A stretch of 9,303 nucleotides of DNA from positions 1-9,303 of the forward strand of contig JACDEK010000030.1 of the NCBI GenBank assembly GCA_013816445.1, in the 5' to 3' direction. The stretch's first letter is position 1; every line of letters starts with the position of its first letter. This DNA comes from Candidatus Saccharimonadota bacterium (GTDB lineage: Bacteria; Patescibacteriota; Saccharimonadia; CAILAD01; BJGX01). Below the pieces are notes generated by a model that did not search any database, was not told the origin of the DNA, and worked only from the letters and a program-made list of their open reading frames with translations. A program made the position numbers and the translations under genes. Shown piece after piece: positions 6,642-9,303 of this stretch.

Positions 6642-7405
6642 AAGCCTACAACCAGCAATCCAACTACTGCTCTATAAATAACAAATACCAACATTGAGTG
6701 CTTTTTTAGATAATCGAGCAACCATTTTATCACCACTATACCGACAATAAATGTCACAACTATACCAACAATCAAATCAAAATTAGTCAGTGATTGACTT
6801 GGGTGTTTAACCAGTTCGTAGGCTTTATATAAACCTGCGCCAAGTGAAATTGGAGTGGCTAGTAAAAAACTAAAACGCGCGGCATCTTCTCTTTTAAAAC
6901 CAAGCCATAGCCCGGCAGTAATTGTAATACCAGAGCGCGATGCCCCCGGAATAAATGCCAGTACTTGTGCAAAACCTACAATTAAACTTTGTTTTAATGT
7001 AATTTTCTCAACACCTTCATTCTTTTCACCAACTCTATCTACATAATATAAGAGCAAACTAAAAACTATCATACCTATACCAACAATCAATGGTGCGAAG
7101 CTACTGGCATGTAGATATTTTTCTATAAATTTATCACCAAAAAATCCTATAATCGCCGCTGGTACTGATGCAGCGATAATATACCAGAGCAACTTATCTT
7201 TTTTCTTCACCATTACCCAAAATTCTTTACCAAAAAACACTAGAAGAGCAAGTGCTGTACCAATATGTATTGCTGCGTCAAAGGCAAGCCCCGGATCAGT
7301 AAGATTAAAAACCCATGGTACAAGTAATAAATGGGCTGAGGAACTAATTGGCAAAAACTCAGTAATTCCTTGAATAATAGAAAGAATAATTACAATTAAT
7401 AGCAT
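6623..7405 (-). CDS. uppP: Undecaprenyl-diphosphatase (UppP/BacA)
   Basis: This polytopic membrane enzyme of 260 residues dephosphorylates undecaprenyl diphosphate to the monophosphate carrier used for peptidoglycan and surface glycans; higher levels confer bacitracin resistance in many bacteria. Both family motifs are present: QGITEFLPISSSAH (12-25), containing the (E/Q)xxxE pair Gln12/Glu16, and PGASRSGIT (153-161) with Arg157. Hydrophobic segments are spread along the whole protein (for example 38-58, 72-89, 104-121, 211-229, 238-258), and length is normal. The ATG shares its first base with the stop of the HIT gene (TAATG), and AAGG lies about 9 bases upstream. In this window it is the natural partner of the sugar transferase at 4351-5769, which consumes undecaprenyl phosphate. 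Confidence 0.96.
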   Translation of the reverse strand: MLLIVIILSIIQGITEFLPISSSAHLLLVPWVFNLTDPGLAFDAAIHIGTALALLVFFGKEFWVMVKKKDKLLWYIIAASVPAAIIGFFGDKFIEKYLHASSFAPLIVGIGMIVFSLLLYYVDRVGEKNEGVEKITLKQSLIVGFAQVLAFIPGASRSGITITAGLWLGFKREDAARFSFLLATPISLGAGLYKAYELVKHPSQSLTNFDLIVGIVVTFIVGIVVIKWLLDYLKKHSMLVFVIYRAVVGLLVVGLWLIRR

Positions 7406-7824
7406 TAGCTTAAGCCTTCTTGAATCTGCAATGCATCACGAATTGCGTTAGCTACAGCTTTGAGCTGAGTAAATTCAACGGTTTTTGCACTTGTACTATT
7501 CATGTCTTCAATAGTATAGAAAGGAATAACATGAATATGTACGTGAGGAACTTCAAAACCAACTATCTCTACCCCAACCTTTGGACAATCATATAGCTTT
7601 TTGACAGTCCTGCCCAGTTTTTGCACTATCATCATACAATGCTGATAAGTTGGTACATCTAAATCTTCCCAATCTTCTACTTGCTTGATAGGTATGACCA
7701 TGCAATGCCCTTCTGTGTGTGGAGCAATAGTAGGAATAATAAAACAGACATCATCTTGATAGATAATTTCTCTCGGTATTTCACTCTTAAGCATTTTGGT
7801 AAATACAGAATCTTTCATAAACAT
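7405..7824 (-). CDS. HIT (histidine triad) family hydrolase
   Basis: This 139-residue HIT-fold protein is probably a nucleotide phosphoramidase or hydrolase of the Hint type acting on adenylated substrates. The catalytic triad motif HVHIHVIP (94-101; His94, His96, His98) is intact and is preceded by GFEVP, a variant seen in several bacterial HIT proteins. The N-terminal helix and EIPREIIYQDD (15-25) match the family, but the zinc-binding Cys pair of many bacterial HIT proteins is absent (Ser6 and Thr9 stand near those positions). Two starts are possible: the listed ATG, or a second ATG at 7816-7818 giving MKDSVF. No Shine-Dalgarno precedes either. An extended -10 promoter would start transcription at about the second ATG, which I think the more likely start. 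It is the first of three overlapping genes (HIT, uppP, RNase HI). Confidence 0.93.
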   Translation of the reverse strand: MFMKDSVFTKMLKSEIPREIIYQDDVCFIIPTIAPHTEGHCMVIPIKQVEDWEDLDVPTYQHCMMIVQKLGRTVKKLYDCPKVGVEIVGFEVPHVHIHVIPFYTIEDMNSTSAKTVEFTQLKAVANAIRDALQIQEGLS

Positions 7825-7825
7825 A

Positions 7826-7854
7826 AGTATAGCATCTGGCCAACTATTTATCGA
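7826..7854 (-). promoter_or_regulatory. Promoter of the HIT-uppP-RNase HI genes
   Basis: TCGATA (7849-7854), a 17-base spacer and TGCTATACT (-10 hexamer at 7826-7831) resemble the rnpB promoter closely, which has TCGACA, 17 bases and TGTTATAAT. The predicted start near 7818-7819 coincides with the second ATG of the HIT gene, implying a leaderless message. The -35 box overlaps the end of the miniprotein gene. Confidence 0.6.
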
Positions 7855-8003
7855 GAACTTTGGGCAGCGATTTCTACTGAATGTGCGTAAATATTAGTCA
7901 AATGACTAAGCTCTACACCAACCCTAGCCTGCAAGCTGTTGAGGTACCAGACATAACAACCCAACACGCCAAAAATAATAGTAAATTTAATAATATTACC
8001 CAT
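7848..8003 (-). CDS. Small single-span membrane protein, 51 residues
   Basis: This is an unrecognised short reading frame. It starts MGNIIKFTIIFGVLGCYVWY and ends in a polar tail, HSVEIAAQSSR. Residues 7-21 form one hydrophobic segment after a single Lys, and the remainder (22-51) is a likely amphipathic helix with Leu/Val/Ile at intervals. VLGC at 13-16 is a weak lipobox-like match, but hydrophobic residues continue after the Cys, so a membrane anchor is more likely than a lipoprotein. A TAG stop lies two codons before the ATG, fixing the start, and AGGGG sits just 3 bases upstream of it as a closely spaced Shine-Dalgarno. It ends 23 bases before the HIT gene, in the same orientation. Coding potential rests on the fit with a gap otherwise empty, the ribosome-site match and the coherent membrane-protein pattern. 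Function unknown. Confidence 0.55.
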   Translation of the reverse strand: MGNIIKFTIIFGVLGCYVWYLNSLQARVGVELSHLTNIYAHSVEIAAQSSR

Positions 8004-8070
8004 ATGCCCCTAGAATAATCTCAAAAACACAAATTGTACAGCACGAGAACTTCAGTTAACCAAAATGTAA
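8004..8070. other. Short intergenic gap, no clear element
   Basis: This gap separates the LAPTG surface protein gene from the miniprotein gene. I see no GC-rich hairpin with a T tract, so no convincing terminator for the surface protein gene. TACAAT (minus strand, 8033-8038) with TTGGTT 19 bases upstream is a weak candidate promoter for the miniprotein and would give a leader of about 23 bases including the AGGGG site. Confidence 0.3.
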
Positions 8071-9144
8071 CTACTTTTTTGTTATTAGCTTCTTACGAAA
8101 AAATACATAAAGAGAACTTATACCTGCAAATACCATACCCGCAGCAAGCAAGGCTGCATTGCGAGTATTTTCACCTGTGGGCGCTAATGAACCACTAGTA
8201 ATATGAATTACTCCAGTACCACCTGGTTTGTTTGCAGTAGTATAGCTTAGGTTAATCGCAGGGTCAGCATTGACATACCCAGTACAGTTGCCAAGTGCGT
8301 CTGTCTCAACAGCACTCACTCGCCAGTTATAGTTACCAACACCAAGACCTGTAAATGTATGACTAACTGTTGTACCACTCGCAACAGCTGGTAATGTTAC
8401 AGATTGTAGAATAGTTGTAAAATTATCATTGGTCAGTTCAAAGGTTACATTTGAATGATTATTTTCTGCATCAGAGTAATCGGCTGTCACAGACATATTT
8501 ACTGTTTGATTGGCACTCGTAAGAGCTTGATTGACTGATTGAGGTAAAAGATTGCTAAGATTCGGGGCAGTATTAACATGTTCTGCTTGAATATTTGCAG
8601 TCACATTATGTGAAATTTGATAGGTTGAATCAGGGTAATTAAAATCACCATTTAAGTTTGCAGCGACAATCGTTGGGCTTGAGACAAATGGTATTGCCGG
8701 AGCAGATACACCAAACTGATACAATTGCCTATCATATATAGCAAGATATGTGCTACTAGAAAGATAAGCAGGTATTACCGTCAGCGGCGAAGTAGGTGCG
8801 GCATTGGCATTAGAAAGTGAGACAGGCCCGTTAGTTGCATAGAGATAATAATATGCCAAGAAACTGTCAGAGGTATTTTCTTTGAGACAAATATAGATAC
8901 TCTCAGGAACCTCTAGACAAGGATTAGCCAATACACTTGAAAACGAAACATTATAACACCCATTATCTCCGCCCATACTTGAGTTTAAAGACTCAGCATG
9001 AGCAGAGCCAGCAAAACTATGCAGTATCTGATCTTGCAAACTAGTAGTCTGACTTGTCTGAACTCCACCAAAGTGCATTGAAAAAACAGCAACAAGTAGT
9101 AATGAGACGAAGAATCCTGGTAAATTATTTCTGTGTATAACCAT
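8071..9144 (-). CDS. Secreted surface protein with FN3-like domain and LAPTG sortase signal
   Basis: This 357-residue protein shows the full plan of a sortase substrate. An N-terminal signal segment has basic residues at 5 and hydrophobic 10-26; cleavage could be near 24-32, and SAHA at 47-50 looks too far. A secreted region with Cys63, Cys76, Cys86 follows. An Asn/Ser/Thr-rich fibronectin type III or Ig-like beta domain spans about 190-303, with SHTFTGLGVGNYNWRVSAVE (261-280) as the classic FN3 end. At the C-terminus are LAPTG (320-324), a hydrophobic span (329-349) and the basic tail RKKLITKK. LAxTG is the motif of class E sortases, known mainly from Actinobacteria; no sortase gene is visible here. 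The ATG lacks a Shine-Dalgarno and lies 10 bases after a TACAAT -10 element. Adhesion or host contact is a plausible role but is inferred only from architecture. The protein itself is not one I recognise. Confidence 0.87.
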   Translation of the reverse strand: MVIHRNNLPGFFVSLLLVAVFSMHFGGVQTSQTTSLQDQILHSFAGSAHAESLNSSMGGDNGCYNVSFSSVLANPCLEVPESIYICLKENTSDSFLAYYYLYATNGPVSLSNANAAPTSPLTVIPAYLSSSTYLAIYDRQLYQFGVSAPAIPFVSSPTIVAANLNGDFNYPDSTYQISHNVTANIQAEHVNTAPNLSNLLPQSVNQALTSANQTVNMSVTADYSDAENNHSNVTFELTNDNFTTILQSVTLPAVASGTTVSHTFTGLGVGNYNWRVSAVETDALGNCTGYVNADPAINLSYTTANKPGGTGVIHITSGSLAPTGENTRNAALLAAGMVFAGISSLYVFFRKKLITKK

Positions 9145-9152
9145 AAGTATTT

Positions 9153-9303
9153 TTATTGTAACGTAAGGCCCAACTCTTTGGCAACAGCGTTAGACTCATT
9201 AGTCGAATCAAAGTAGCCAGAGTAAGTATCTAATGTTTGCAAGTACGACATAGCTAGCTCAGGGTGTGTTTTTGCAGTCAACCGAGCAAGCATAATCCTT
9301 GGA
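9153..9303 (-). CDS. C-terminal fragment of an unidentified protein (5' end outside window)
   Basis: The last 49 codons of a reading frame enter from the right edge and end at TAA (9153-9155), 8 bases before the surface protein ATG. The visible part includes LTAKTHPELAMSYLQTL (8-24) and ends NAVAKELGLTLQ. It has no membrane segment and reads as soluble and mostly helical; a repeat-type helical protein (TPR-like) is possible, but I cannot assign a family. Support comes from the open frame running to the window edge, normal codon choice and same-strand packing. The promoter of the next gene is embedded in its 3' end, so the two may be partly uncoupled in expression. Confidence 0.6.
   Translation of the reverse strand, partial: PRIMLARLTAKTHPELAMSYLQTLDTYSGYFDSTNESNAVAKELGLTLQ
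9155..9184 (-). promoter_or_regulatory. Promoter of the LAPTG surface protein gene
   Basis: TTGCCA (9179-9184, one mismatch to TTGACA), an 18-base spacer and TACAAT (9155-9160) form a plausible sigma-70-type promoter. It lies inside the end of the preceding gene. The predicted start near 9148 leaves only about 3-4 bases before the ATG at 9144, and no Shine-Dalgarno is present. Confidence 0.5.

Noticed and set aside
7681..7890. Plus-strand frame spanning the HIT start and the adjacent gap
   Set aside because: It runs opposite the HIT coding region, promoter and miniprotein end, with no protein-family pattern.
7867..8003. Miniprotein as a lipoprotein (VLGC lipobox at residues 13-16)
   Set aside because: Leu at -2 and the short hydrophobic region before Cys, with hydrophobic residues continuing after it, fit a membrane span better than a signal peptidase II site.
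8045..8070. Possible terminator hairpin after the LAPTG gene (AGTTA / TAACT)
   Set aside because: Only a 5-bp AT-rich stem without a following T tract; too weak to call.
1..9303. CRISPR array, insertion sequence, tRNA genes, integration sites
   Set aside because: No regularly spaced direct repeats, transposase motifs, terminal inverted repeats or tRNA cloverleaf were seen on either strand.

Overview
The window looks like chromosomal DNA from an ultra-small Patescibacteria/CPR bacterium, most likely a Candidatus Saccharibacteria (TM7) relative. The grounds are the AT-rich composition, very tight gene packing on one strand, and a DUF4012 protein next to a WbaZ-like glycosyltransferase. A surface protein with an LAxTG-type sorting signal, typical of class E sortases, also fits. 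TGA serves as a stop codon (at 1073 and 3245), which argues against the code-25 lineages Absconditabacteria and Gracilibacteria. The phylum assignment is inference: no rRNA or universal marker protein is present.

Every gene I can support is on the minus strand, so transcription runs from high to low coordinates. From right to left: (a) 9153-9303, the last 49 codons of an unidentified protein; (b) 8071-9144, a secreted surface protein with an FN3-like domain and a C-terminal LAPTG sorting signal; (c) 7848-8003, a 51-residue membrane miniprotein; (d) 7405-7824 a HIT-family protein, 6623-7405 undecaprenyl-diphosphatase (UppP/BacA) and 6222-6641 an RNase HI-like protein, joined by short overlaps; (e) about 5815-6199, RNase P RNA (rnpB), with its promoter inside the end of the RNase HI gene and a hairpin terminator after it; (f) 1-5769, a five-gene unit: polyprenyl-phosphate sugar-1-phosphate transferase, GT4 glycosyltransferase, DUF4012 protein, MacB/LolD-type ABC ATPase and MacB/FtsX-type permease (cut by the window edge). 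Three junctions in this unit overlap and one has an 11-base gap with a clear Shine-Dalgarno.

Functionally the window centres on the cell envelope. The sugar transferase would load a sugar phosphate onto undecaprenyl phosphate, the GT4 enzyme would extend it, and UppP would regenerate the lipid carrier. DUF4012 is an uncharacterised membrane-anchored extracellular family, here coupled to the glycan genes and to a MacB-type ABC system. No flippase, polymerase or ligase is visible, so how the glycan is exported or attached is open. This unit is the best candidate here for an undescribed system.

A second recurring pattern is extended -10 promoters (TGnTATAnT, or TAnnnT) placed only 7 to 10 bases before start codons that lack a Shine-Dalgarno. 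This suggests leaderless or near-leaderless transcripts for at least two genes.
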